Shown: positions 44,515 through 54,261 of the stretch, one piece after another | Layout of the letters: each line of letters begins with the position of its first letter | Position numbering within the stretch: the first letter of the stretch is position 1 | Assembly (NCBI RefSeq): GCF_902825325.1 | Contig: NZ_CADEAR010000003.1 | Coordinates: 186,001 to 250,000, forward strand | Direction of reading: 5' to 3' | DNA from: Brucella tritici | GTDB lineage: Bacteria; Pseudomonadota; Alphaproteobacteria; Rhizobiales; Rhizobiaceae | Length of the DNA stretch: 64,000 bases | Position numbers and translations under genes: made by a program | The notes under the pieces: generated by a model | Told to the model about the DNA's origin: nothing | Database searches by the model: none | What the model saw: only the letters and a program-made list of their open reading frames with translations

Positions 44515-45486
44515 ATGGAACTGCCAGCTTCCTTGCGACAGGCGGTGGATGCCGCGCTTGAGGGCGTGGCATTGGCCGACCTCAAGCGCGTCTCTGAACT
44601 GCTTTCACGCCGCTACCGCGCTGAGACGCGGGACGGACGAATGCATATTTCCGACGATCTTGCGGCAAAGGCCTATCTGGCGGCGCGCCTGCCTGCGACC
44701 TATGCGGCGGTTCGCGCCAGCATGGACAGTGCAGCCGAGGTTTGTCCCGATTTTGCGCCACAATCCATGCTCGATGTGGGTGCCGGGCCGGGAACCGCCC
44801 TTTGGGCGGCAAAGCAGTGCTGGCCGACACTTCAAGCCGCTACCATGATCGAGGCAAGCCCTGCGATCAGAGCTGTGGGCAACGATCTTTCGCAAAATAG
44901 CGGACTGCCTGACCTCGACTGGCGGGCAGGGGATGTGGTTCGGGAAAAACTTGATTTTCCGCAAGCCGATCTTGTGACCATTGCCTATGTGCTCGACGAG
45001 CTTGCTCCTGAAAAGCGGTTGGGACTGATCGAGCGTCTGTGGGCGTCAGCACGGCACATGCTGGTGATTGTGGAACCGGGCACACCAGCAGGCTGGCAGC
45101 GTATTCTCGATGCACGCAGGGCGCTTGTTGCTGAAGGCGCAGTCATTGCGGCACCCTGTCCACACCAGCTCGATTGCCCGTTGGTCGCGCCCGACTGGTG
45201 CCATTTTTCGCGCCGGGTTGCGCGCTCGCGCATTCATCGTCTGACCAAGGAAGCCGAAGTGCCGTGGGAGGACGAGAAGTTTATCTATCTTGCTGCGGTG
45301 CGCGAGACGGTCGGTGATGTGGAAGCGCGGGTCATCGCGCCGACGCGGGTTGGCGGCGGCAAAGTTTCGGTTAAACTCTGCAAGAATGACGGCATGGCAG
45401 AAGAGCGCCTCCTGACCAAGCGCGACGGGGATCTGTTCCGTTGGGCGCGTCGCGCCGACTGGGGTGATGCCTTGATGAAAGAGTGA
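44515..45486 (+). CDS. Rsm22-like small-subunit rRNA methyltransferase
   Basis: 323 residues. The SAM-binding motif LDVGAGPGTALWAAKQCWP and the family segment HQLDCPLVAPDWCHFSRRVARS match mitochondrial-type Rsm22. The C-terminus has the VIAPTRVGGGKVSVKLCKNDG stretch. It likely methylates or assists assembly of the small ribosomal subunit, perhaps at 16S rRNA. Translationally near the DUF2333 gene. Confidence 0.87.
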   Translation: MELPASLRQAVDAALEGVALADLKRVSELLSRRYRAETRDGRMHISDDLAAKAYLAARLPATYAAVRASMDSAAEVCPDFAPQSMLDVGAGPGTALWAAKQCWPTLQAATMIEASPAIRAVGNDLSQNSGLPDLDWRAGDVVREKLDFPQADLVTIAYVLDELAPEKRLGLIERLWASARHMLVIVEPGTPAGWQRILDARRALVAEGAVIAAPCPHQLDCPLVAPDWCHFSRRVARSRIHRLTKEAEVPWEDEKFIYLAAVRETVGDVEARVIAPTRVGGGKVSVKLCKNDGMAEERLLTKRDGDLFRWARRADWGDALMKE

Positions 45487-45514
45487 GCCGGAACCGAAAC
45501 CCGGAACCAAAACG

Positions 45515-46393
45515 ATGAAGATCAGTCTGGTCCAGTTACGTCTGCTTGAAGCTGTCGCGGAAACCGGCAGTGTCGGTGCTGCGGCACGGCGCTTGCGTCT
45601 CACGCAATCGGGGGCCAGTCAGGCGATTGCAACACTGGAAAAAATCCTCGGGGTCGATGTGCTGGCGCGAAAGCGCGATGGGGCCGCCCTGACGGCGTTC
45701 GGACAATCGATCCTTGCGGATGCCAAGGCCGCCCTTGCCGCAGTCGACCGGATAGAATTGCAGGCACGATGCAGTGCTTCCGGTGTGCCCGAACGGCTGC
45801 GCGTCGCGGCAATTCCAAGCCAGCTTGAATATGTTTTGCCGGGTCTGCGAAAGACATTTCAACAGCTTTATCCCGGTATTGAATTCAGCGCTTTCGAGGG
45901 CGGGCACGATGATGTCAGCCTGTGGGTGCGCGACGGTATTGCCGATCTCGGCATTACATCGTTACCGACGCCCGAGCTTGAGGCACGGGAAGTTGGCCGG
46001 GAAGAACTTGTCGTGGTGGGGCGGCGTGATGACCCTTTCATGCGCAATGACACAATCACTGCCGGGGACTTGCGGGATCGCCAGTTGATCGCGGCTGCAG
46101 GCTGCGAAATGATTATCGACCGGATTATTCATGGTGAGGGTGAGACGCGCAGCGAGCAGGTGCGCACCCGCGACGTTGCCACGGTGCTGGAAATGGTGCG
46201 GCATGGCATCGGCACGACGCTTCTGTCAGAAATCAGCCTGCCGGGCGCCGATCTGCATGGGTTGCGGGCGCGCCGCCTCGATCCGCCGACGTTCCGCACC
46301 GTCTATATTGTTTTTCGGGCCGATAGTCCGGTCAGGCATCTGGTCGAACGGTTCTGCGATATGGCAGTGGATGCCAGAAGCCGGGCGGCATAA
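45515..46393 (+). CDS. LysR-family regulator
   Basis: 292 residues. HTH in LRLLEAVAETGSVGAAARRLRLTQSGASQAIATLEKILG. The effector domain begins about residue 90. It lies 28 bases after the methylase gene and 96 bases before an EamA transporter in the same direction; it may regulate the latter, though LysR genes are more often divergent from targets. Confidence 0.88.
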   Translation: MKISLVQLRLLEAVAETGSVGAAARRLRLTQSGASQAIATLEKILGVDVLARKRDGAALTAFGQSILADAKAALAAVDRIELQARCSASGVPERLRVAAIPSQLEYVLPGLRKTFQQLYPGIEFSAFEGGHDDVSLWVRDGIADLGITSLPTPELEAREVGREELVVVGRRDDPFMRNDTITAGDLRDRQLIAAAGCEMIIDRIIHGEGETRSEQVRTRDVATVLEMVRHGIGTTLLSEISLPGADLHGLRARRLDPPTFRTVYIVFRADSPVRHLVERFCDMAVDARSRAA

Positions 46394-46489
46394 GAAATTC
46401 TAATATCTCATATCTTGCTTATCCGTGGCGCTCGCGCATGCCAGGGGTGCAATAGTCTGCGCTCCTTCTTCATCCTGTAGTGAGTGACC

Positions 46490-47407
46490 ATGACGGCAAT
46501 TACCGAAACCACCCCGACGAGCTCGACTTCGGACACCATACGCGGTCTGGCCTGGGGGCTGTCCGGGGTTCTGGTATGGTCCGGGTCGTTTGTCTTGACC
46601 CGTTTCGGGTTCAAGACCGCATTGACGCCTTTCGACATCATTGCCCTGCGCTTCGGCGTGGCAGGGCTGGTGCTGTTGCCGGTGGTTCTGATGAAAGGAT
46701 TTGGCTTTCGCAAGCTTGGTCCGCTCGGTTTTGTGCTTCTGGTTTCCGGTGCAGGCGTTCCCTATGCGCTTTTAACCACTTGCGGCCTGCAATATGCTCC
46801 GGCGTCCCATGCAGCCGCGCTCATTCCGGGGCTGATGACAGCAATGGTTGCCGTTCTGGGAATGGCGCTTCTCAAGGAACATCTTACGCCGTCGCGCTGG
46901 TCCGGGGTCGTGCTGATCCTGATCGGCGCCATGCTGATCGCCGGTCTGTCGCAACTGGGCGGGCCGGAAATGCTCGGACATCTTTTCTTTTTCGTCGCAG
47001 CACTGGTGTGGGCGATCTATGTCATGGTGTTTCGCAGGAAGGGAATGGATGGACTGCACGCGACCGCCATCGCAGCCGTCACCTCGGCAATCGTCTATCT
47101 GCCGATCTACATGATTTTCCTGCCCAAGGGGCTTGGCGCGACATCCTGGGGCGATATTGCCCTGCAGGGTTTCTATCAGGGCGTACTTACTTCGGCCTTC
47201 GGCGTCTTTGCCTTCAACCGTGCCGTTGTGCTGCTGGGAACGGCGGCAGGGGCAGCGCTGTCGGCACTGATCCCTGTCATCACTCTGGTTCTGGCGCTTG
47301 TCCTGCTGGGTGAGGTGCCGGGCTGGACCGACACGCTCGCCGCCTTCCTGATCAGCGTCGGTGTGCTGGCACTGAACAGGAAGGGAAAGAAGTCTGTCGC
47401 ATCATGA
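46490..47407 (+). CDS. EamA-family (DMT) transporter
   Basis: 305 residues with ten membrane segments (TIRGLAWGLSGVLVWSGSFVLTRFG; ALVWAIYVMVFRRKGMD). Probable metabolite exporter; substrate unknown. ATG 46490 is preferred over the GTG six bases before it. Follows the LysR gene and converges with the MFS gene, the two stops overlapping by six bases. Confidence 0.87.
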   Translation: MTAITETTPTSSTSDTIRGLAWGLSGVLVWSGSFVLTRFGFKTALTPFDIIALRFGVAGLVLLPVVLMKGFGFRKLGPLGFVLLVSGAGVPYALLTTCGLQYAPASHAAALIPGLMTAMVAVLGMALLKEHLTPSRWSGVVLILIGAMLIAGLSQLGGPEMLGHLFFFVAALVWAIYVMVFRRKGMDGLHATAIAAVTSAIVYLPIYMIFLPKGLGATSWGDIALQGFYQGVLTSAFGVFAFNRAVVLLGTAAGAALSALIPVITLVLALVLLGEVPGWTDTLAAFLISVGVLALNRKGKKSVAS

Positions 47408-48694
47408 AGCCTGCAGCACTGGCCTCGCAGCAGGGCGGTTGATGATGAATACCATGGCCGCAGCGGCAAAGCACATGGCACCGGCGAGGATCAGGGCAGG
47501 GGTATAGCTGTCATAATCCGTGCGGACGAAGCCGGCGAAGGCTGCTGCGGCCGCGGCACCGATCTGATGGCCGGTAAAGACCCAACCGAAGACCAGACCG
47601 GCTTTTTCCGGGCCGAAACGCTCGGCGGCGAGCTTGACGGTTGGCGGCACGGTCGCCACCCAGTCCAGCCCGTAAAAGACGGCGAACAATGCCAGTTCGT
47701 AGACGGTGAAGTCAGTGAAGGTCAGGTAGATCAACGACAGGCCGCGCAGCGCATAGAACCAGAACAGAAGCCAGCGATTGTCGAAGCGGTCGGAAAGCCA
47801 GCCGGACATGATCGTGCCGATCAGGTCGAATGCGCCGATCACGGCAAGGATGCCTGCCGCACCGACTGGTGCGATGCCAAAATCGCCGCAGAGCGTGATC
47901 CAATGCGTCTGGATCAGGCCGTTGGTGGAAAAGCCGCAGACGAAGAAGGTCAGAAACAGGACCCAGAAAGTGGCGGTTGAAGATGCTTCGCGCAGGGTGA
48001 CGAGCGGTGAGGCCAGCATGGCGCCGAAGCTCTTCCGGGGCTCGGGTGTCGGAAGCGGTGCAGTGCGGCCATAAGGCTTCAAGCCGATATCCGCCGGATG
48101 ATCGCGCATCAAAGCGAGAACCAGCACAAGCGCGGCAACAAGGAAGCAAACAACGATGGTGAGCGATGTGCGCCAGCCAATCGTCTGGCTGACGCTGGCA
48201 AGGATCGGCATGAAGACGAGCTGGCCGGTAGCGTTGCTGGCTGTCATCAGGCCGACGACGAGGCCGCGCCGCTTTTCGAACCAGCGTGCTGCGACGGTTG
48301 CGCCGAGCACGAGCGCCGTCATGCCGGTGCCAAGGCCGATCACGACGCCCCAGAGCGCAACCATCTGCCATTCTTCGGTCATGAAAATGGAACCGACAAG
48401 CCCCAGTGAAATCATGACGAGAGCGGCTGCAACCACGCGGCGCAGGCCGAACTGGTTCATGAAGGCAGCGGCAAACGGGCCCATCAGGCCGAAAAGCACA
48501 AGGCGGAGCGCCATTGCGAAGGAGATATTCGCATTCGTCCAGCCGAATTCACGCTGGAGCGGTTCGATCAGAATACCCGCCGATCCCATGGCGGCAGCCG
48601 TGGCCAGCATGGTCAGGAAGGTGATGGCAGCGACGACCCATCCGTAATGGATGTTTCTCTGGGCGAGAAAGCTGGCAAGGCGGGCAGAAATCAT
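47402..48694 (-). CDS. Major facilitator superfamily transporter, OFA/MCT-like
   Basis: 430 residues with twelve membrane spans. The start IHYGWVVAAITFLTMLATAAAMGSAGILIEPL and the central RDHPADIGLKPYG loop match MFS carriers of monocarboxylate or drug type. No strong ribosome site at ATG 48694. It follows the MarR gene on the same strand with about 130 bases between; the regulator probably controls it. Confidence 0.87.
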   Translation of the reverse strand: MISARLASFLAQRNIHYGWVVAAITFLTMLATAAAMGSAGILIEPLQREFGWTNANISFAMALRLVLFGLMGPFAAAFMNQFGLRRVVAAALVMISLGLVGSIFMTEEWQMVALWGVVIGLGTGMTALVLGATVAARWFEKRRGLVVGLMTASNATGQLVFMPILASVSQTIGWRTSLTIVVCFLVAALVLVLALMRDHPADIGLKPYGRTAPLPTPEPRKSFGAMLASPLVTLREASSTATFWVLFLTFFVCGFSTNGLIQTHWITLCGDFGIAPVGAAGILAVIGAFDLIGTIMSGWLSDRFDNRWLLFWFYALRGLSLIYLTFTDFTVYELALFAVFYGLDWVATVPPTVKLAAERFGPEKAGLVFGWVFTGHQIGAAAAAAFAGFVRTDYDSYTPALILAGAMCFAAAAMVFIINRPAARPVLQAS

Positions 48695-48828
48695 CTTTGG
48701 CGCTTTCGGGTTCAAGCTGGTTTCAAGCTGGCTATTGGCCAGCCATGGGCTGATGGCGAAACCGTGCGCTCCATAACGGGCGCGTGGCTTCAGGTCATTG
48801 TTTTCAGTCAAAGGGCGTTCGGGCCCGA

Positions 48829-49230
48829 TCAATCGAGACTGCGAAGAAGGCTTTGCAATTGCTCTACGCCGTCCTCTCCCAGTCTGGCTTCAATCTCCTC
48901 CTGCGCCTGATCCCAGAGCGGACCGCCGCGCTCCACGAGGTCGCGACCTTCGGCGGTCAGCGTTACGCTGGTCTCGCGGTGGTCGTCGCTGGTCGCAGGC
49001 TCGATCAGGCCCATGCGCTGCAGAACCTTCACATTGCGCCCCATGGTCGAACGATCCAAATCGGACAGATGTGCAAGTTCCGTCAGCGAAATGGAGCCTG
49101 CACGGCGGATTTTTCGCAGTGTACTGAACTGGGCAACGTTGATGCCAAGCGGCGCCAGAGCGTTGTCATAGACGCTCGATGTCTTGCGGGCTGCCTGACG
49201 CAGAAGGATACAGAAACACGGATGTGACAT
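48829..49230 (-). CDS. MarR-family regulator, possibly leaderless
   Basis: 133 residues. The MarR winged helix is clear in ISLTELAHLSDLDRSTMGRNVKVLQRMGLIEPATSDDHRE. Two cysteines (Cys5 and Cys7, P-C-F-C) lie at the very N-terminus. A perfect palindrome ends five bases before the ATG and there is no ribosome site, so the mRNA may start at or near the ATG. It precedes the MFS gene in the same direction, and the palindrome suggests autoregulation. Confidence 0.88.
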   Translation of the reverse strand: MSHPCFCILLRQAARKTSSVYDNALAPLGINVAQFSTLRKIRRAGSISLTELAHLSDLDRSTMGRNVKVLQRMGLIEPATSDDHRETSVTLTAEGRDLVERGGPLWDQAQEEIEARLGEDGVEQLQSLLRSLD

Positions 49231-49234
49231 ATTG

Positions 49235-49248
49235 CGGGTATATACCCG
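49235..49248. promoter_or_regulatory. Perfect palindrome CGGGTATATACCCG, MarR operator candidate
   Basis: Fourteen bases of perfect symmetry, 4 bases before the MarR start. The TATATA at its centre could also be a -10 box. Confidence 0.6.
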
Positions 49249-49354
49249 TAAATGACCGATAGCAAGATCGAAGTGAAAAACAGGGAGTTCGTTGCTGCCA
49301 TTCTGCTGACAGCAACGATGCTTTCAGGTAACGCTCGTGCCCTGTTGACCGGGA

Positions 49355-49816
49355 CTATACCGCGATATAGGCGGTTTCTTTCACTTCCTCCATCACGGCA
49401 TAGGTGTGCGATTCTCGCACGCCGGGCAGAGAAAGAAGCGCCTCCGAAAGGAAGCGCCGATAGTGATCCATATCGGATACACGGGCTTTGACGAGATAAT
49501 CGAAGCCGCCCGCAACCATGTGGCATTCCAGAATGTCGGGATTGCTGCGGGTGAAGGTCGAGAAGGTCTCGAAGACTTCCGGCGTGGTGCGGTCCAGTTT
49601 GATCTCGATGAAGACCAGCATGGCGCGGTCGAGCATCTTGGGTGAAAGCCTTGCCGAATAGCCGAGAATATACCCTTCTCGGGTTAGGCGCTTGACGCGT
49701 TCGGCGGTCGCTGTCTGCGAGAGATTTATGCGATCGGCCAGTTCAGTGTTGGTCAGGCGTCCATTCTCCTGAAGGGCGCGCAAAATACTCCTGTCCATCG
49801 CATCGAGATTCTTCAT
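49355..49816 (-). CDS. Lrp/AsnC-family regulator
   Basis: 153 residues. LDAMDRSILRALQENGRLTNTELADRINLSQTATAERVKRL is the HTH and the RAM domain follows with GGFDYLVKARVSD. GGGGA before ATG 49816. No amino acid gene is divergent nearby except trpL/trpE(G) about 0.5 kb away. Target unknown. Confidence 0.87.
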   Translation of the reverse strand: MKNLDAMDRSILRALQENGRLTNTELADRINLSQTATAERVKRLTREGYILGYSARLSPKMLDRAMLVFIEIKLDRTTPEVFETFSTFTRSNPDILECHMVAGGFDYLVKARVSDMDHYRRFLSEALLSLPGVRESHTYAVMEEVKETAYIAV

Positions 49817-50296
49817 CAGTTGTCCCCAATGGCCGTTTATATGTGACGGCTCTGTTCTTGATTTTTGCATATGTGTTTGAGTTGCCACGGAAATCAATCC
49901 GAAATCGGCCCCTGACGCAAGACGAAACTTGTTGGGTGGTCCTACAAATTGTCGAACTGTTTCGATGAATGCCGCTTAAACATCAGCATAAATGCAAATA
50001 ACAATCATAGGTTGCAAAATATGCGCAACCTATGGTAAGGATACTGTGCATACTGAAAGTTATATTACACCTGTAAATTTTGGCATGGGGTGAAGGGGGG
50101 GCCTGAAGCTGGAGGAATCGTCCCATTCCTTCCGTTTCGTCCATCCCGGTTCTGAGGAAATCCGGACAGCCCCAAACTGTCCGGATTTTCTTTGCGAGAT
50201 TGATCGAATCTCTTCCCTGAGAGGGTCTGCACCGCGCATTTCGGCGGTTTAATTTTCCGGTTGCAAGCGAACACATTGAACGCTAACAGTACGTCC
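49817..50296. other. 480-base gap between the Lrp-type gene and trpL
   Basis: Holds the control region of trpL/trpE(G), plus a stem-loop at 50158-50188. A stretch of mixed composition with GGGTGAAGGGGGGG at 50088 is unusual. No gene seen; a short untranslated RNA ending at the stem-loop is possible. Confidence 0.45.
50158..50188 (+). terminator. Rho-independent-type stem-loop upstream of trpL
   Basis: AAATCCGGACAG and CTGTCCGGATTT around CCCCAAA, followed by T-C-T-T-T. No gene ends here on the plus strand. It could end a small RNA starting about 50040-50100. Confidence 0.65.
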
Positions 50297-50347
50297 ATGA
50301 ACATTTCGCGCAATATCGTCATCAACGGTTGGTGGTGGGCCCGCTAA
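50297..50347 (+). CDS. trpL: trp leader peptide TrpL
   Basis: Sixteen residues, MNISRNIVINGWWWAR, with three adjacent Trp codons (TGG three times). Rhizobial leader peptides end in the same WWWAR. Ribosome stalling at these codons decides between antiterminator and terminator. In Sinorhizobium the terminated leader RNA and the peptide also act in trans, which may apply here. Followed by trpE(G). Confidence 0.93.
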   Translation: MNISRNIVINGWWWAR

Positions 50348-50419
50348 AAGCGGCCACGCAGGCGTTTGTGCATTTGCGTTTAGGAAACAGGCCGCTGGGA
50401 TTATCCGGGCGGCCTTTTT
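50348..50419 (+). promoter_or_regulatory. trp attenuator
   Basis: The terminator is AGGCCGC (50389-50395) with GCGGCCT (50409-50415) and five Ts. AGCGGCC at 50348-50355 can pair either with the Trp-codon region before it or with GGCCGCT of the terminator, giving the alternative structures of a ribosome-dependent attenuator. Confidence 0.9.
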
Positions 50420-50500
50420 GTTTGGCTGTTTGAATAAGACCGGCGGGGGAAACCGGGTTCTGGAAGTATTCGGAAACAGTTAAATTTGGGATAGCCGATC

Positions 50501-52696
50501 ATGAATGCGAAGATTGCGGATAGCGAGATATTCCAGCACGAGACGGCAGGCGGCATCGTCGTCGAGCGCGTGCGCCACCTCACAGCCTATAAGGGTGCGA
50601 TCGAAACCTATATCGATGCGCTCAACGAAAGGCGCGGTGCGGTGTTTTCGTCAAATTACGAATATCCGGGCCGCTACACGCGATGGGACACGGCTATCGT
50701 TGATCCTCCAGTGGTGATCACGTCACGCGCCCGCAGCGTGCGCATCGAAGCACTGAATGCTCGTGGCATCATTCTTCTGCGGCCTATCCTGGATACGGTG
50801 AAGGCTCTTGCCGAAGTAACGGTCGACAAGGCCGAGGAAAATCGCATCGAGTTGACCATTGCCGAGCCCAGCGGAACCTTTACCGAGGAAGAGCGCTCGC
50901 GCATGCCTTCGGTTTTCACGGTTCTGCGGGCCATTGTCGGCCTGTTCTTTTCCGAGGAAGACGCCAATCTCGGTCTTTACGGTGCCTTCGGTTACGATCT
51001 GGCGTTCCAGTTCGATCCGGTTCAGTACAAGCTGAAGCGCCCCGACGATCAGCGCGATCTGGTGCTGTTCATTCCCGATGAAATCTTCGTGGCAGACCAT
51101 TATGCGGCACGTGCCTGGGTGGACCGTTATGAATTTACCTGTGGCGGGTCTTCCACGCATGGTCTTGCACGGGCAACGCCCGCACAGGCATTCAAGCCTT
51201 CGGAAGCCAAGCTCGCGCGTGGCGATCACAATCCGGGCGAATATGCCAAGCTCGTCGAGCGCGCCAAGGAAAGCTTCAAGCGCGGCGACCTCTTCGAAGT
51301 GGTTCCGGGCCAGACTTTCTATGAACGCTGCCACACACCGCCGTCCGAGATTTTCCGCCGGTTGAAGACGATCAATCCGTCGCCCTATTCGTTCTTCATC
51401 AATCTGGGTGACAACGAATATCTGGTCGGCGCATCTCCGGAAATGTTCGTGCGGGTCAACGGGCGGCGTATCGAAACCTGCCCCATCTCCGGCACGATCA
51501 AGCGCGGTGAGGATGCGATTTCGGATTCGGAACAGATTCTGAAACTGCTCAATTCCAAGAAGGACGAATCCGAGCTGACCATGTGTTCGGATGTCGACCG
51601 CAACGACAAGAGCCGCGTTTGCGAGCCGGGTTCGGTGCGCGTCATCGGTCGCCGCCAGATCGAGATGTATTCGCGCCTGATCCACACGGTCGACCATATT
51701 GAAGGCCGTCTGCGTGACGGTATGGATGCTTTCGACGGTTTCCTCAGCCATGCATGGGCTGTGACGGTAACCGGTGCGCCGAAGCTGTGGGCGATGCGGT
51801 TCCTTGAGGAAAATGAACGCAGCCCGCGCGCATGGTATGGTGGCGCCATTGGTATGATGCACTTCAATGGTGACATGAATACCGGCCTCACGCTGCGCAC
51901 GATCCGCGTGAAGGATGGCGTGGCTGAAATCCGCGCCGGTGCAACGTTGCTGTTCGATTCCAACCCGGATGAAGAAGAAGCCGAAACCGAATTGAAGGCA
52001 TCGGCAATGATTGCGGCTGTGCGCGAAGCACAGAAGAGCAATCATATCGCCGAAGAGCGTGTGGCGGCAAAGGTGGGCGAGGGGATTTCGATCCTGCTCG
52101 TTGATCACGAAGATTCCTTCGTGCACACGCTCGCCAATTATTTCCGCCAGACCGGCGCTACGGTTTCGACCGTGCGTTCTCCCGTGGCCGATGATGTGTT
52201 CGACAGGGTCAAGCCTGATCTCGTGGTCCTGTCACCCGGACCGGGCACGCCGCAGGATTTCGATTGCAAGGCGACCATCGACAAGGCGCGCAAGCGTGAA
52301 CTGCCGATCTTCGGTGTCTGTCTTGGATTGCAGGCGCTGGCCGAAGCCTATGGCGGCACGCTGCGCCAGTTGCGTATTCCGATGCACGGCAAGCCGTCGC
52401 GCATTCGCGTGTCGAAGCCGGAGCGGATATTCTCGGGCCTGCCAAAGGAAGTGACGGTCGGGCGTTATCATTCGATCTTCGCTGATCCGGAACGTTTGCC
52501 GGATGATTTCCTGGTGACAGCAGAGACCGAAGATGGTGTCATCATGGCTTTCGAGCACAAGAAGGAGCCAGTTGCCGCCGTACAGTTCCACCCGGAATCC
52601 ATCATGACGCTGGGCCACAACGCCGGAATGCGCATGATCGAGAATGTGGTGACGCATCTGGCGGGCAAGAACAAGGCGCGCCGTACCAACTACTGA
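50501..52696 (+). CDS. trpE(G): Fused anthranilate synthase TrpE(G)
   Basis: 731 residues. The TrpE half (1-520) has chorismate-binding motifs ([56 protein letters not shown]). The TrpG glutaminase half (about 530-731) has the catalytic Cys607 in [16 protein letters not shown] and the His/Glu of [12 protein letters not shown]. The single-chain form is characteristic of rhizobia, Brucella and Azospirillum. Controlled by the trpL attenuator. First step of tryptophan synthesis. Confidence 0.97.
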   Translation: MNAKIADSEIFQHETAGGIVVERVRHLTAYKGAIETYIDALNERRGAVFSSNYEYPGRYTRWDTAIVDPPVVITSRARSVRIEALNARGIILLRPILDTVKALAEVTVDKAEENRIELTIAEPSGTFTEEERSRMPSVFTVLRAIVGLFFSEEDANLGLYGAFGYDLAFQFDPVQYKLKRPDDQRDLVLFIPDEIFVADHYAARAWVDRYEFTCGGSSTHGLARATPAQAFKPSEAKLARGDHNPGEYAKLVERAKESFKRGDLFEVVPGQTFYERCHTPPSEIFRRLKTINPSPYSFFINLGDNEYLVGASPEMFVRVNGRRIETCPISGTIKRGEDAISDSEQILKLLNSKKDESELTMCSDVDRNDKSRVCEPGSVRVIGRRQIEMYSRLIHTVDHIEGRLRDGMDAFDGFLSHAWAVTVTGAPKLWAMRFLEENERSPRAWYGGAIGMMHFNGDMNTGLTLRTIRVKDGVAEIRAGATLLFDSNPDEEEAETELKASAMIAAVREAQKSNHIAEERVAAKVGEGISILLVDHEDSFVHTLANYFRQTGATVSTVRSPVADDVFDRVKPDLVVLSPGPGTPQDFDCKATIDKARKRELPIFGVCLGLQALAEAYGGTLRQLRIPMHGKPSRIRVSKPERIFSGLPKEVTVGRYHSIFADPERLPDDFLVTAETEDGVIMAFEHKKEPVAAVQFHPESIMTLGHNAGMRMIENVVTHLAGKNKARRTNY

Positions 52697-53035
52697 TCGA
52701 ACCGCCTTTCGTCCTGATTTTGAGCCGGCCGCAGCTATTGCTGCGGCTGGTTTTTTTTATGCTCTGACGGTGCTTTTCTATTGCCTACCCATTGCCTGCT
52801 TTGGCAACTCATTTGCAACTGTAATGCCTTGCATTTGCAGGAGAAAATTAAATGCCGGAACTGAAAAAACAGGGGTACGAAGTTTAGCTTTTCTGGGGTA
52901 TAGAACGCCGGTGAATTGCTGCTGCATAGGCCAGATGCGTTTTGGATGCGTTCTGCGAGCCAGCAAATGAATGAAGGGCTGTGCGTAGGCCCGTCCCGGT
53001 TTCGGGACAAAATCAAAAATATTCAAAGGTTCATC
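52697..53035. other. 339-base gap between trpE(G) and the CDF gene
   Basis: Carries the trpE(G) terminator (52722-52758). The rest is A/T-rich with CATTTGCA-like repeats near 52810-52840. A 66-codon frame here is not credible. Confidence 0.5.
52722..52758 (+). terminator. trpE(G) rho-independent terminator
   Basis: AGCCGGCCGCAG pairs with CTGCGGCTGG around CTATTG, then eight Ts. Confidence 0.92.
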
Positions 53036-53944
53036 ATGGACGCGAGTGCAAAGGTTCGGCGGCTTGCCGCTTGGTCTATTCCGATTGCTTTCGGTGTGAT
53101 GGGTCTGAAATATCTGGCCTATGCACTGACCGGCTCCGTGGCCCTTTATTCGGACGCGCTGGAATCGATCGTCAATGTGATCGCGGCAATCGGCGCGTGG
53201 TGGGCCATCCGGGTCAGCTATCTGCCTGCCGACGACAACCATCCCTTCGGACATCATAAGGCCGAGTATATTTCGGCTGTCGTGGAAGGCGTTCTGATTA
53301 CGGTCGCCGCACTTTTGATCTTCCGCGAGGCGTGGTTTGCGCTCCAAACACCGCGAATGCTCGATGAACCCTGGCTGGGTCTCGGTATCAACACGGCAGC
53401 CGCTGTCATAAACGGCGTGTGGGCGACATTGTTGATTCGCACCGGGCGCAAGTCTCGCTCACCTGCGCTGGAAGCCGACGGAAAACATATCATGACCGAT
53501 GTGTTCACCTCTGTAGGTGTTCTGGTCGGTCTCGTCGGTGCTGTCGTGACCGGCTGGGCCATACTTGATCCGCTGCTCGCCATTCTGGTGGCGATCAACA
53601 TTCTCTGGCAGGGCTGGCATGTCATCAATTCCTCGGTGCAGGGATTGATGGATATTGGTGTCGAGCCGACCGAGGAAATGCGCATTCGCGATGTCATTTC
53701 GGCCAATGCGGGTGGCGCCATCGAGGTTCATGATCTGAAGACCCGTATTGCGGGCCGTGTTACCTTCATCGAGTTTCATCTGGTCGTGGCCGCAGATATG
53801 AGCGTCGGCGATGCCCATGTGATCTGCGACCGTATCGAAGACGCTTTGAAGAAGCAGATCGACAGCGCGCGGGTGGTGATCCATGTCGAGCCGGAAGACG
53901 AGGCAAAGTTGCCTCCGGGGACGAGCGCAGTACCGTTCGCCTGA
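53036..53944 (+). CDS. Cation diffusion facilitator (CDF) metal exporter
   Basis: 302 residues. Six membrane spans; YSDALESIVNV and KHIMTDVFTSVGV carry the metal ligands (Asp, Glu, His, Asp) of the transport site; a cytoplasmic C-terminal domain follows (RVTFIEFHLVV, VVIHVEPEDE). Exports Zn, Fe, Mn or Co; the second helix Glu in place of Asp alters the usual D-x-x-x-D. Start at ATG 53036, where the domain begins. Confidence 0.9.
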   Translation: MDASAKVRRLAAWSIPIAFGVMGLKYLAYALTGSVALYSDALESIVNVIAAIGAWWAIRVSYLPADDNHPFGHHKAEYISAVVEGVLITVAALLIFREAWFALQTPRMLDEPWLGLGINTAAAVINGVWATLLIRTGRKSRSPALEADGKHIMTDVFTSVGVLVGLVGAVVTGWAILDPLLAILVAINILWQGWHVINSSVQGLMDIGVEPTEEMRIRDVISANAGGAIEVHDLKTRIAGRVTFIEFHLVVAADMSVGDAHVICDRIEDALKKQIDSARVVIHVEPEDEAKLPPGTSAVPFA

Positions 53945-54090
53945 GTGCCTGATCCAAAAGTCGCCATGCCGGGCTGCAAATGACAATTTCTGCGCTTCCG
54001 GTGCTCATGTACGTTCAAGTACACTCCGCTCCGGTTCTCGAAATCACCATTTTCGCCGCAGCCTGCCGCTTTTTGAACTAGACACTGAAT
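53943..54090. repeat. ~145-base interspersed repeat, copy 3 of 3
   Basis: Shares GCCATGCCGG-CTGCAAAT, GGTGCTCATGTACGTTCAAG, TACACTCCGCTCCGGT and AATCACCATTTTCGCC with the copies at 5888 and 39486. It starts at the CDF stop, as copy 1 starts at the reductase stop. Confidence 0.8.
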
Positions 54091-54138
54091 GAAATACTGT
54101 CTTGCGCAGTACAAATCTCGCGTGTAAAAGCTTTTGCC

Positions 54139-54261
54139 ATGACGATCAAAAACGCAACATCCCTGGAACATTCCGCAGCCGCCTTCGGCGCGCGCGTTGA
54201 TGTTTGCGTTCTAAACTCGCTTCTTACCCTCGGCCTTAGCGGCGATCGCCGGGCTCGCTGA
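54139..54261 (+). CDS. Probable leu leader peptide
   Basis: Forty residues ending before a hairpin that precedes leuA. Five Leu codons fall in the segment V-L-N-S-L-L-T-L-G-L (54209-54235), written CTA, CTT, CTT, CTC, CTT, not the common CTG. Such a cluster of rare Leu codons is what a ribosome-stalling leader needs. The start codon has no strong ribosome site and the frame is longer than usual; a shorter start is possible. I infer this from codon content and position. Confidence 0.6.
   Translation: MTIKNATSLEHSAAAFGARVDVCVLNSLLTLGLSGDRRAR

Noticed and set aside
52770-52970. 66-codon frame after trpE(G)
   Set aside because: Starts just past the terminator, is cysteine-rich without pattern and has no ribosome site.
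53776-54171. 131-codon minus-strand frame across the end of the CDF gene and the third repeat
   Set aside because: Antisense shadow; includes the repeat and no family features.
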